From assembly GCF_900143535.1 (NCBI RefSeq), contig NZ_FRFA01000019.1:1-64000 (forward strand): a stretch of 64,000 bases of DNA. Direction: 5' to 3'. This document shows positions 10,283 through 18,408 of the stretch, in pieces. This DNA is from Tateyamaria sp. Alg231-49. Lineage in GTDB: Bacteria > Pseudomonadota > Alphaproteobacteria > Rhodobacterales > Rhodobacteraceae. Each line of letters begins with the position of its first letter. The first letter of the stretch is position 1. Position numbers and translations under genes: made by a program. The notes under the pieces are model-generated. The model was not told where the DNA came from, did no database searches, and saw nothing but the letters and a program-made list of their open reading frames with translations.

Positions 10283-12169
10283 ATGAGTGATCCTTTGCTG
10301 CGTTTGTCCGCGCCGCGCCCCGTTGCGCGGCGCGACCGCCCCGGCTTGCCGGTGGGGCGACAGTTGGTCAATGCCGGGCTGATCAGCCAGACAGCCGTGT
10401 TGCAGGCGCTGGCCATGCACCGGCGCATCGATTCCCCCTTGGGTGAGATTTTGGTGGCCGAAGGGCATGTGGCGCGTGACGATGTTCTGTCGGCGCTGGC
10501 CGTTCAATATGATGCCGACCGCGTGGATATGGATATCGATCCGCCCGATCCGGTCATGTCAAAGGCATTGCCCGCACATTTGTGCCAACGCTTTGGCGTC
10601 GTGCCGTGGCGCTGGATTGACAACACGTTGATGGTTGCAACCACGCGGCCGGATCAGATGGAGGCGTTGGCCGCCGCGCTGCCGCGCACCGCCCCGTCGA
10701 TGTTGCCGGTGATTGCGGATCAGGATCAGATCATCGCCCAAACCAGTGCGCTTCATGGCGCGCGCCTTGCGCGGCGCGCTGTGACCAAGTTGCCTGCGGC
10801 GTTCAGTTTTCGGACATGGTCACTGGGTGCGGCGATGGGGAGGGCGCAGGCTGTTCTGGTTGCGGGCGTCGTTTTTGGGTTGATTGCCCTTTACCCGGCA
10901 TGGGCCTTGACTGGCCTGATTGCATGTGCGGTGCTGACGCTGGTGATGACAACAACGCTCAAGGCCTTTGCCCTTGGCGCACGCATGACCCATCAACTGC
11001 CCGCCCGAGTCGAACCATTGGTGCTGGTCCCGAGAGGCCGGGCCCCCAAAATCTCTGTTATGGTGCCGCTGTTCAACGAAGAGCGGATCGCCGAAGCCCT
11101 GATCCAGCGCCTGTCCAAACTCACTTACCCCAAGGCTTTGCTGGAGGTTGTGTTGGTGCTGGAAGCCAAGGATGAGGTCACGCGCGCCACGCTAGAGCGC
11201 ACGGATCTGCCCAGTTGGATGCGGGTGATCGAGGTGCCCGATGATGGCACGCTTACCACCAAACCACGCGCGATGAACTATGCGCTCGACTTTTGCAGGG
11301 GCGATATCATTGGGGTGTGGGACGCCGAAGACGCGCCCGAACCCGACCAGCTAGAAAAGGTCGTTGCGCAATTTGCCAAGGCCGGGCCAAAGGTGGCCTG
11401 CCTGCAAGGCATTCTTGATTACTACAACCCGCGCCAGAACTGGCTGTCGCGCTGTTTTACGATTGAATATGCAAGCTGGTGGCGTCTGGTGTTGCCCGGT
11501 GTTTCCCGCCTTGGCCTCGTTTTGCCGCTTGGGGGGACCACAGTGTTTTTCCGCCGCAGCATTCTTGAAGACATTGGGGGCTGGGACGCCCACAACGTGA
11601 CCGAAGACGCCGATCTTGGGATCCGCCTTGTGCGACATGGCTTTACCACCGAACTGATCCCGACCGCGACCTATGAAGAGGCAAACTGCCGTGCGTGGCC
11701 GTGGGTCAAACAACGTTCGCGCTGGATCAAGGGATATCTGATCACCTATTTCGTGCACATGCGTTCACCACGCGCCCTGATGCGGGATCTGGGGTTTTGG
11801 CGATTTATGGGCATTCAGGCGATGTTTCTGGCCACCGTCATACAATTTGCGGCCTTGCCTGTGCTTTGGAGTTTTTCGCTGCCTGTGTTTGGCTTGCCCC
11901 ACCCGGTGGTCGAAACGCTGGGCCCCGTAGTCGTCTGGCCAGTGGCGGTGTTCTTCTTCGGCACCGAGGTGCTTAATATCGTTATTGGTATGCTTGCGGT
12001 TTCAGGCCGTCGGCATCGCCATTTGCTGGTCTGGGTGCCCACGCTTGTGTTCTATTTTCCGCTTGGGGCACTGGCGAGTTACAAGGCGCTTTATGAATTG
12101 GTGGTCAAGCCGTTCTACTGGGACAAAACCCAGCATGGGCATGGCAAGGCGGACAGCGACGCACCTTAG
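10283..12169 (+). CDS. Family 2 glycosyltransferase with N-terminal GspE/MshEN-type domain
   Basis: The 628-residue protein has three parts. Residues about 22-150 resemble the N-terminal domain of type II secretion ATPases (GRQLVNAGLIS, then LGEILVAEGHVARDDVLSAL). Two membrane segments follow at about 187-235. The catalytic part is a processive GT2 domain, about 255-490, with PLFNEE, a DAEDAPEPDQL acidic motif, TEDADLGIRL and a QRSRWIKGY (Q-x-x-RW) motif. Further membrane helices end the protein. It probably makes and exports a beta-linked polysaccharide; the product is unknown. MshEN domains bind cyclic di-GMP in some proteins, so allosteric control is possible but unproven. It follows carA by 90 bp. 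Confidence 0.88.
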   Translation: MSDPLLRLSAPRPVARRDRPGLPVGRQLVNAGLISQTAVLQALAMHRRIDSPLGEILVAEGHVARDDVLSALAVQYDADRVDMDIDPPDPVMSKALPAHLCQRFGVVPWRWIDNTLMVATTRPDQMEALAAALPRTAPSMLPVIADQDQIIAQTSALHGARLARRAVTKLPAAFSFRTWSLGAAMGRAQAVLVAGVVFGLIALYPAWALTGLIACAVLTLVMTTTLKAFALGARMTHQLPARVEPLVLVPRGRAPKISVMVPLFNEERIAEALIQRLSKLTYPKALLEVVLVLEAKDEVTRATLERTDLPSWMRVIEVPDDGTLTTKPRAMNYALDFCRGDIIGVWDAEDAPEPDQLEKVVAQFAKAGPKVACLQGILDYYNPRQNWLSRCFTIEYASWWRLVLPGVSRLGLVLPLGGTTVFFRRSILEDIGGWDAHNVTEDADLGIRLVRHGFTTELIPTATYEEANCRAWPWVKQRSRWIKGYLITYFVHMRSPRALMRDLGFWRFMGIQAMFLATVIQFAALPVLWSFSLPVFGLPHPVVETLGPVVVWPVAVFFFGTEVLNIVIGMLAVSGRRHRHLLVWVPTLVFYFPLGALASYKALYELVVKPFYWDKTQHGHGKADSDAP

Positions 12170-12819
12170 CCTTCGTCCTGACGTGCGTCCGCATCCTGCT
12201 TGAGACGGGTCATGAACGCCACAGAGATATGTTCGCGCAGCGCCTCACCTGCGCCTGCCTCGTCCTTAGCTTCGATGGCTCTGACGATCTTGTCGTGTTC
12301 GTCTTGCGCAATCCGGGTACGCCCCACCGCTGCCAGTGACGTTGTGGCCATCAGCGCCATAGTGCGGTGCACCAGATCAAGCTGTTGCACCAGATAGCGG
12401 TTGTGCGATGCCAGATGGATTTGTTTGTGAAAACGCCGGTTGGCGCGTGACAGCGCGGCCGGGTCGCCAATCAATTCATTGTCCGCTTCGACCATTTCGC
12501 GCAGAATGCGGACCTCTTCATCCGTGGCATGGCGCGCCGCGAGGGACGCGGCCAACCCTTCCAACTGGCTGCGTACAACGTAAAGCTCGGACATCTGGTT
12601 GTGATCAAGAGAGGCCACTATCAGGCTGCGCCCATCGCGCGCCAGCAGCGACTGGGTTTCAAGGCGTTGCAATGCCTCGCGCACCGGGGTGCGGGACACG
12701 CCAAAGCGTTCGGCCAACTCGCTTTCCACCAACCGGTCGCCGGGGCGATAGGTGCCGATGTCGATCGCCTCAAGGATCAGGGAATAGGCATCGGTGTTGT
12801 TGGAGCGCGCAGAGGGCAT
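12166..12819 (-). CDS. GntR-family regulator with FCD effector domain
   Basis: The 217-residue protein has an N-terminal winged helix (IDIGTYRPGDRLVESELAER, then FGVSRTPVREALQRLETQSL) and a C-terminal all-helical FCD domain with the metal/ligand-binding pattern (E-x-x-x-D, then FHKQIHLASHN). FadR-subfamily members usually sense carboxylic acids or sugar acids. The stop overlaps the glycosyltransferase 3' end by 4 bp in convergent orientation. Nothing nearby shows which operon it controls. Confidence 0.9.
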   Translation of the reverse strand: MPSARSNNTDAYSLILEAIDIGTYRPGDRLVESELAERFGVSRTPVREALQRLETQSLLARDGRSLIVASLDHNQMSELYVVRSQLEGLAASLAARHATDEEVRILREMVEADNELIGDPAALSRANRRFHKQIHLASHNRYLVQQLDLVHRTMALMATTSLAAVGRTRIAQDEHDKIVRAIEAKDEAGAGEALREHISVAFMTRLKQDADARQDEG

Positions 12820-12922
12820 GGGGCAAGGCTCTTAAGTCGTTGATATAGCGCACCCTAGGGTGCCGGGCGTGACCCGCGCAACCCTCTTGCAGTTAATCGC
12901 ACCCCGCTCTAAGCCTGCGCCT

Positions 12923-13570
12923 ATGCCAACTGCTGAATTCGCCCATGTGCGTGCCTGGGTCTTTGACCTCGACAACACGCTTTATCACCCTTCTGTCCGC
13001 CTCTTTGATCAGATCGAGGTTCGGATGACGGCCTATGTGATGGAGGCGCTTGGCGTGGACAAGGCCGAGGCAGATCGGCTGCGCGTCCACTATTGGCGCG
13101 AGCACGGCACCACACTGGCGGGCCTGATGCGCGAACATGACCTTGATCCCGATCCATATCTGGTGGACGTGCACGACATTTCGTTTGATGCTTTGCAACC
13201 CGATGCGGATCTGCACGCCCGCATCCGTGCGCTGCCCGGGCGGCGGATTGTCTACACCAACGGCTCGGCGCCTTATGCCGAGCAGGTGCTGGCAGCGCGG
13301 GGGCTTTCGGGTCTTTTTGATGCGATCTATGGCGTGGAACATGCGGGCTACCGGCCCAAACCCGAACACAGTGCCTTTGAAGAGGTGTTCACCCGCGACG
13401 GGCTGGACCCGGCCGTGGGTGCGATGTTTGAGGATGAGCCGCGCAACCTTGCAGCCCCCCACGCGATGGGGATGAAAACGGTCCATGTGGCCCCCGACCC
13501 GGTGGAAGAACCCCATATCCACCACCACACAGACGATCTGAGCCACTTTTTAACTCGGTTGACCGGGTAG
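12923..13570 (+). CDS. HAD-family pyrimidine 5'-nucleotidase
   Basis: The 215-residue protein belongs to the HAD superfamily, with the nucleophile motif DLDNTL at residues 15-20, VYTNGS as motif II, KPE as the motif III lysine region and FEDEPRN as motif IV. The DLDNTLYH start and the length fit the SDT1/pyrimidine 5'-nucleotidase group that dephosphorylates nucleoside monophosphates. The internal ATG at 12923 (MPTAEFAHVRAWVFDLDNTL) was chosen over an earlier in-frame codon because it places motif I at the usual distance. It is divergent from the GntR gene. Confidence 0.88.
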   Translation: MPTAEFAHVRAWVFDLDNTLYHPSVRLFDQIEVRMTAYVMEALGVDKAEADRLRVHYWREHGTTLAGLMREHDLDPDPYLVDVHDISFDALQPDADLHARIRALPGRRIVYTNGSAPYAEQVLAARGLSGLFDAIYGVEHAGYRPKPEHSAFEEVFTRDGLDPAVGAMFEDEPRNLAAPHAMGMKTVHVAPDPVEEPHIHHHTDDLSHFLTRLTG

Positions 13571-13634
13571 GACAGGATGCCGCCTTGGCCCGGCGGCGCA
13601 AAGGCATATGTCCTGGTGTAACGAAAGGCACATC

Positions 13635-14846
13635 ATGCGCGACATCACCCCTTGTGATATTCTGATTTCCGGCGGCGGCATTGCTGGCCTGACCGCAGCG
13701 GCGGCCTTTGGCGCTGCGGGCTTTGATGTCATCTGTGTCGATCCCACCCCGCCCGTGACCGAGCGTGAGGCGACAGGGTCAGACATGCGCACAACGGCCA
13801 TGCTGCAACCTGCCCGCGACCTTTTGGAGCAAGCTGGTCTTTGGGAGGCCCTTGCCCCCCATGCCACCGCGCTTGACGTGATGCAGATCGTGGACGCGGG
13901 CGGCACTGACGGATCAGCACGCGAAATCAGAGCCTTCCGCGCCAGCGATGTGTCCGATCTGCCCTTTGGCTGGAACCTGCCCAACTGGCGATTGCGCCGG
14001 GAAATGGTCGCGCGGCTTGAGGCGATGGACCGCGTGGATTTCCGCCCCGGCGTTGGCACACGCAGTCTTTTGGGTCGCACTGCCGAGGCGCGTGTGGGGC
14101 TCTCTGACGGCAGCCGTATCAGCGCACGGCTCGTAATCGCGGCAGACGGGCGCGCGTCGCCCATGCGCACCGTGGCCGGCATCGGCGTGACCACCCGTCG
14201 CTATGGGCAAAAGGCGCTGGCCTTTGCCGTAACGCACCCGATTCCGCACCAGAATGTGTCGACCGAAGTGCACCAGACCGGCGGGCCGTTCACCCTTGTT
14301 CCTTTGCCTGATCATGATGGAATGCCGTCTTCTGCCGTTGTCTGGATGGACGATGGGGCGGCCAGCATGGCGCGGATGCAAGCGGATGTCGCCGATTTCG
14401 AAGCAGAGATGACAGCGCGCAGTTGTCATATGCTTGGCCCTCTTACGCTGGCGTCGCGGCGCACGATTTGGCCCATCATCAGCCAATATGCCGAACGGCT
14501 GAGCGCGGCCCGGCTTGCTCTGATCGCGGAGGCCGCACATGTGGTGCCCCCGATCGGCGCGCAGGGCCTGAACATGAGCCTTGCGGACACCGCGACCCTG
14601 CTGGACCTCGCACAGAAGCGCCCTGAAGGCCTTGGGGATGCGGCGATGCTTGACGCCTATCACCGGGCACGCATGGGCGACATTCGGATGCGTGTGACGG
14701 GGATCGACCTTTTGAACCGCGCCAGCCAAGCGTCTTCTACAATGGCCCGCGATGCACGTGCCTTTGGGCTGAAAACCCTGCACGAAGTGGCGCCTGTGCG
14801 CAAAACGCTAATGCAACTGGGTCTTGGAACACGCAGCGCAGGTTAG
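13635..14846 (+). CDS. UbiH/UbiF-family FAD-dependent hydroxylase
   Basis: This aromatic-ring hydroxylase is of the type that acts in ubiquinone synthesis. The 403-residue protein has the N-terminal dinucleotide motif GGGIAGLTAA (13-22), the middle R-x-x-DG region (LVIAADGRASPMR) and the FAD-ribityl motif near residue 300 (EAAHVVPPIGAQGLNMSLAD). This motif begins with Glu where many homologues have a GDAAH sequence. An AAAGG ribosome site precedes the ATG. Which ring position it hydroxylates cannot be told from the sequence. Confidence 0.88.
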   Translation: MRDITPCDILISGGGIAGLTAAAAFGAAGFDVICVDPTPPVTEREATGSDMRTTAMLQPARDLLEQAGLWEALAPHATALDVMQIVDAGGTDGSAREIRAFRASDVSDLPFGWNLPNWRLRREMVARLEAMDRVDFRPGVGTRSLLGRTAEARVGLSDGSRISARLVIAADGRASPMRTVAGIGVTTRRYGQKALAFAVTHPIPHQNVSTEVHQTGGPFTLVPLPDHDGMPSSAVVWMDDGAASMARMQADVADFEAEMTARSCHMLGPLTLASRRTIWPIISQYAERLSAARLALIAEAAHVVPPIGAQGLNMSLADTATLLDLAQKRPEGLGDAAMLDAYHRARMGDIRMRVTGIDLLNRASQASSTMARDARAFGLKTLHEVAPVRKTLMQLGLGTRSAG

Positions 14847-14888
14847 GCAGAGGGCGTTTGCGGCCCTACGCTGTGCTGCTGTACTCTT

Positions 14889-15377
14889 TTAGTTGGTCGG
14901 TTTCAGCGCCTTTATCAGATCGTCATAAAGGGCGACGCGCTCTTCTTCGCTCAAAAACGCGCCGATTTCGACTTCGCGTCCCATGCCTTTGAGCGTCACA
15001 TATTGCGGCACTGGCCCCTCGCGGTCGTATTTGATCACTTGCGCCCAGTAGCGGTTGCAGTCCCATTCTTGTGTGTCGCCCTTTGGATTGGTGCGAACCA
15101 GATGTGCCTGATCGTCGCTGAGGGTCAGCACTTCGATGATTTGTCGCGCCCGCCGATTGCGCCGCAATGCAAAGTAGATGCCCCACACCGCCAGCATCAG
15201 GAACGGCAACAGCCCCCACAGCACCACGCTGCCCAGAAGCGGCAGGGCCGGAATCAGGATCAGGGTGAACGTGGACAGCACAAACGCCGCCATGCCTTTT
15301 TGCGGCAGGGAGTTGTGTGGCCACAGGTGCAGTTCCTGCGTTGGTGCGTCTGGTGCTGTTGTCCACTGATAGGGCAT
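14889..15377 (-). CDS. DUF2244 integral membrane protein
   Basis: The 162-residue product has two adjacent membrane helices at about 30-70 (AAFVLSTFTLILIPALPLLG, then LLPFLMLAVWGIYFAL) and a cytoplasmic C-terminal part with EWDCNRYWAQV and a closing LSEEERVALYDDLIKAL. This is the DUF2244 pattern, common in alphaproteobacteria, often close to cytochrome oxidase genes and of unknown function. ctaD lies about 1 kb away on the same strand. The frame is open further upstream, but the extra N-terminal part is not family-like. Confidence 0.87.
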   Translation of the reverse strand: MPYQWTTAPDAPTQELHLWPHNSLPQKGMAAFVLSTFTLILIPALPLLGSVVLWGLLPFLMLAVWGIYFALRRNRRARQIIEVLTLSDDQAHLVRTNPKGDTQEWDCNRYWAQVIKYDREGPVPQYVTLKGMGREVEIGAFLSEEERVALYDDLIKALKPTN

Positions 15378-15471
15378 GGGGAAGAGTATATGGCCCGCAG
15401 CCAAAAAGTCGAAGGGCAGGGTGTCGCGGGGCAGTGTGCGTCCCGCGACAGATGGTGAGCCTTGCGAAGTC

Positions 15472-16095
15472 CTAAAGATCAATCGCGCCTGTGAGCGGCG
15501 CGCTTGAGGGGGCAGGGGTAAGGTTGCGCTGTTGCGTGGCACCTGAGGCCAGGTCTTCGCGGTAAAGTTTGAGCAGGCCTTTGGTGCCGTCGGGCAGGCT
15601 CGCAATGGTGCCAAGCGTTGTGTCCCCGGCGGCTTCTGCCCGAAGGTAAGAACTGGTCAGCAGTTTTTGCTGAAAGCTGGTCAGGGTGCCTGTTTCGTCA
15701 TAGCCCATATAGCTTTGGTATTCGGAAATGGCGCGGCGTGTGGCGGGCCCGATGCGCCCGTCTATGTGCCCCGCGTTAAATCCGAAGTAGGCGAGCGACG
15801 ACTGAATCTCGCGCCCTTCCGGTGTCGCCGGGATGCTGGTGCGATACGTCTTTTTCGGAGCCGCGCGGCGGGGTGCCGAGGTGTAGGTCTGCGGGGCGGC
15901 GGCACGGGACCGCAGGCGTTGCTGTTCCTCGCGTGCCAGTTTTTGTTTGCGCACCTCTTTTTGGATCAGCGCACCGGCCACGCCGCCAAGGACGGCACCG
16001 GCCAGGAAGTCGCGGGTATCGGCGCTTGCTCGCGTGGCGGGGACAAGGGTGAGCGCGGTTGCCAGAACGGCGGATGTAAGTTTGATCGGTAACAT
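15472..16095 (-). CDS. Secreted protein with peptidoglycan-binding domain
   Basis: The 207-residue protein has a signal peptide (MLPIKLTSAVLATALTLVPA...ASA) and a glycine-rich helix (FLAGAVLGGVAGALIQ). A basic linker follows, then a peptidoglycan-binding_1-type repeat at about 95-150 (IQSSLAYFGFNAGHIDGRIG, then TRRAISEYQSYMGY). AAAGGAC precedes the ATG. It is paralogous to the 442-residue protein at 22247-23575, sharing the order signal, AGAxxGGVxG segment, PG-binding repeat and L/K-YR motif. A periplasmic wall-binding role is likely; no catalytic domain is visible. Confidence 0.85.
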   Translation of the reverse strand: MLPIKLTSAVLATALTLVPATRASADTRDFLAGAVLGGVAGALIQKEVRKQKLAREEQQRLRSRAAAPQTYTSAPRRAAPKKTYRTSIPATPEGREIQSSLAYFGFNAGHIDGRIGPATRRAISEYQSYMGYDETGTLTSFQQKLLTSSYLRAEAAGDTTLGTIASLPDGTKGLLKLYREDLASGATQQRNLTPAPSSAPLTGAIDL

Positions 16096-16420
16096 GTGTT
16101 GGGTCCTTTTTTCTTGGTCCTGCGACAGACGAGGCACAGCGTTTGGGCGGCGTGATCCACGGGGTGGCAGTTGAGAAAGAGTATGTTCCGGGTTGGCGCG
16201 CCGAAAAGGGCGCACGGCTTTTGCCTGTGTGGCCCGGCGAGGGTCTGCCAAAGGTGCGGGTTTGACAGGCAGCGTCCTGCCGGAACAGGCGCTTTGTTAT
16301 TGCATATCAAGTGGGGCGCGGCGGGCAGGGTGCTGGCAGGTGCCTGATCGCCGTGGCGTACCAAAGCAAAAGGCCCCAGCGTGACACCGGGGCCTTTTGA
16401 ATTTTCACTTTACAGCTTTG
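16096..16420. other. Intergenic region upstream of the peptidoglycan-binding gene
   Basis: No gene seen. It should contain the promoter of the minus-strand gene ending at 15472, and it contains the ctaD terminator (16368-16398). I could not pick a convincing -35/-10 pair. Confidence 0.6.
16368..16398 (-). terminator. Intrinsic terminator of ctaD
   Basis: AAAAGGCCCC (16368-16377) pairs perfectly with GGGGCCTTTT (16389-16398) around an 11-base loop. T-runs appear on both strands, so it can act in either direction. It lies 22 bp after the ctaD stop. Confidence 0.92.
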
Positions 16421-18094
16421 CTAGTGCGAATGCTGTTTGTCCCAGTCTTCCTGCTTTGGCAGGATTTCGAACGTGTGCTCTGGCGGTGGGCTGGGCAGTG
16501 TCCATTCCAGCGTGTCCGCATACTCGTTCCATGGGTTGTTTTCTGTCACCACCGCACCTTTGCGCAGCGAGTAGATGATCACCCCAAAGAAGAACAGGAA
16601 CGACGCAAAGCTCAGGAACGCGCCCCATGAGGACCATGCGTTCCAGTAGGCGAATGCCTCGGGATAGTCGATGTAACGACGTGGCATGCCCTGACGACCC
16701 AAGAAGTGTTGGGGGAAGAAGGTCAGGTTGGCCCCGATAAACATTGTCCAGAAGTGCAGTTTGCCCGCCCATTCAGGGTACATGCGACCCGTCATCTTGG
16801 GGAAGTAGAAGTAGATCCCCGCAAAGATGCAGAACACGGCCCCAAGCGACATCACGTAGTGGAAGTGAGCCACCACATAGTAGGTGTCGTGATAATAGCG
16901 ATCGACCGCAGCCTGCGACAGAACGATGCCTGTAACGCCACCCAAGGTGAACAGGAACAGGAAGCCGAAGGCCCACAGCATGGGTGTTTTCAGCTCAACC
17001 GAACCGCCCCACATGGTCGCGATCCAGCTAAAGATCTTGACCCCTGTGGGCACCGCGATGACCATCGTGGCCAGCATAAAGTAGGCCTGTTGGTTCAGCG
17101 ACATACCGACCGTGTACATGTGGTGCGCCCACACGACAAAACCCAGCACACCAATGGCGATCAACGCCCAGACCATCGGCAGGTAGCCGAAAACGGGCTT
17201 GCGCGAGAACGTCGCAATGACGTGGCTGATGATGCCGAAGCCGGGCAGGATGATGATGTAGACCTCTGGGTGTCCGAAGAACCACAGGATGTGCTGGTAC
17301 AGCACAGGGTCGCCGCCACCGGCAGGATCAAAGAAGGTAAAGCCAAAGTTACGGTCCATCAGCAGCATGGTGATCGCACCGGCCAGAACAGGCAGGGACA
17401 GCAGGATCAGCCAGCTTGTGATGAAGATCGACCACGAGAACAGCGGCACTTTGAACAGGGACATGCCAGGGGCACGCATGTTCAGGAATGTCGTGATCAT
17501 GTTGATCGCACCAAGGATCGAGGACGCGCCCGACACGTGGACCGCGAAGATCGCAAGGTCCATGGACATACCCTGTTCGTTGGTCGACAGCGGCGGATAC
17601 AGCACCCAGCCGACACCTGATCCAAGCTGACCATTGCCACCCGGTGCCAGCACCGAACAAATCGCCAGCGTGGTGCCTGCGACGTAAAGCCAGAAAGACA
17701 GGTTGTTCATCCGTGGGAACGCCATGTCCGGCGCGCCGATCTGCAAGGGCATGAAATAGTTGCCAAATCCGCCAAAGAGGGCAGGGATGACCACAAAGAA
17801 CATCATGAGAATGCCGTGACCCGTGATCAGAACATTCCAAAGATGCCCGTTGGGCGTACATTCGCCAGCGGCAGCCGCTGTGAGGCGCGCGCCTTCCATG
17901 CACATGTACTGGACACCGGGGTCCATCAGCTCAAGGCGCATGTAAACGGTAAAGGCCACCGACACAAAGCCGACGACGGCTGAAACGATCAGGTACAGAA
18001 TACCAATGTCTTTGTGGTTGGTGGACATGAACCAGCGAGTGAAAAACCCGCGCTCGTCTTCGTGTTCGTGGCCGTGAATGGCTGCGTCTGCCAT
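16421..18094 (-). CDS. ctaD: Cytochrome c oxidase subunit I
   Basis: This is the catalytic subunit of aa3-type cytochrome c oxidase, which reduces O2 and pumps protons. The 557-residue protein contains twelve-helix core landmarks: [12 protein letters not shown] at the N-terminus, the heme/CuB region [12 protein letters not shown] near residue 275 (with the D-channel glutamate and the cross-linked His-Tyr), and the [15 protein letters not shown] heme a/a3 ligand motif. AGGAGG lies 6 bases before the ATG at 18094. It is monocistronic, with its own terminator. Other oxidase subunits are outside the window, as is usual in this group. Confidence 0.97.
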   Translation of the reverse strand: MADAAIHGHEHEDERGFFTRWFMSTNHKDIGILYLIVSAVVGFVSVAFTVYMRLELMDPGVQYMCMEGARLTAAAAGECTPNGHLWNVLITGHGILMMFFVVIPALFGGFGNYFMPLQIGAPDMAFPRMNNLSFWLYVAGTTLAICSVLAPGGNGQLGSGVGWVLYPPLSTNEQGMSMDLAIFAVHVSGASSILGAINMITTFLNMRAPGMSLFKVPLFSWSIFITSWLILLSLPVLAGAITMLLMDRNFGFTFFDPAGGGDPVLYQHILWFFGHPEVYIIILPGFGIISHVIATFSRKPVFGYLPMVWALIAIGVLGFVVWAHHMYTVGMSLNQQAYFMLATMVIAVPTGVKIFSWIATMWGGSVELKTPMLWAFGFLFLFTLGGVTGIVLSQAAVDRYYHDTYYVVAHFHYVMSLGAVFCIFAGIYFYFPKMTGRMYPEWAGKLHFWTMFIGANLTFFPQHFLGRQGMPRRYIDYPEAFAYWNAWSSWGAFLSFASFLFFFGVIIYSLRKGAVVTENNPWNEYADTLEWTLPSPPPEHTFEILPKQEDWDKQHSH

Positions 18095-18408
18095 GCGGTG
18101 CCTCCTAAATATGTGTTCTCGCCGCGCGCGGGGTTCCCTACCACGCAATGCGTTGGACCCGTTCTAGAGTTTTGCACTCAGCGCTTCAATAACTGATCTC
18201 ACGTTTAACCGGGGTGAATTGTCGCGCATTGTCGCCCAAATTGCCGCTTTTTCCTACTCTGCCATGCCATGAAGTTGGGCCTGTCGCAGAATAATGCCGC
18301 ATTTTTGCTAAGTGGTCGTCAAACTTCGTTCATTGTTCGACCGAATTTGCCGAGTACGTCACCGTCAAATGTGCGCAAGGCACAGTATTTATTGAGTGAT
18401 TGAGTAAT
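18095..18408. other. Divergent promoter region between ctaD and the Hint/RTX gene
   Basis: About 310 bp without a gene. The ctaD ribosome site is at its left edge. The right part is AT-richer, as expected for promoters, but I see no operator I can name. Confidence 0.6.

Noticed and set aside
8822-10507. Very long open frame on the minus strand, running upstream of the YqeY gene
   Set aside because: It is antisense to carA and rich in His/Arg/Gly, the typical shadow of a GC-rich gene; YqeY family alignment places the start at 8821.
16706-17620. Long plus-strand open frame across ctaD
   Set aside because: It is antisense to ctaD with Gln/His/Asp-rich composition; ctaD is unambiguous.
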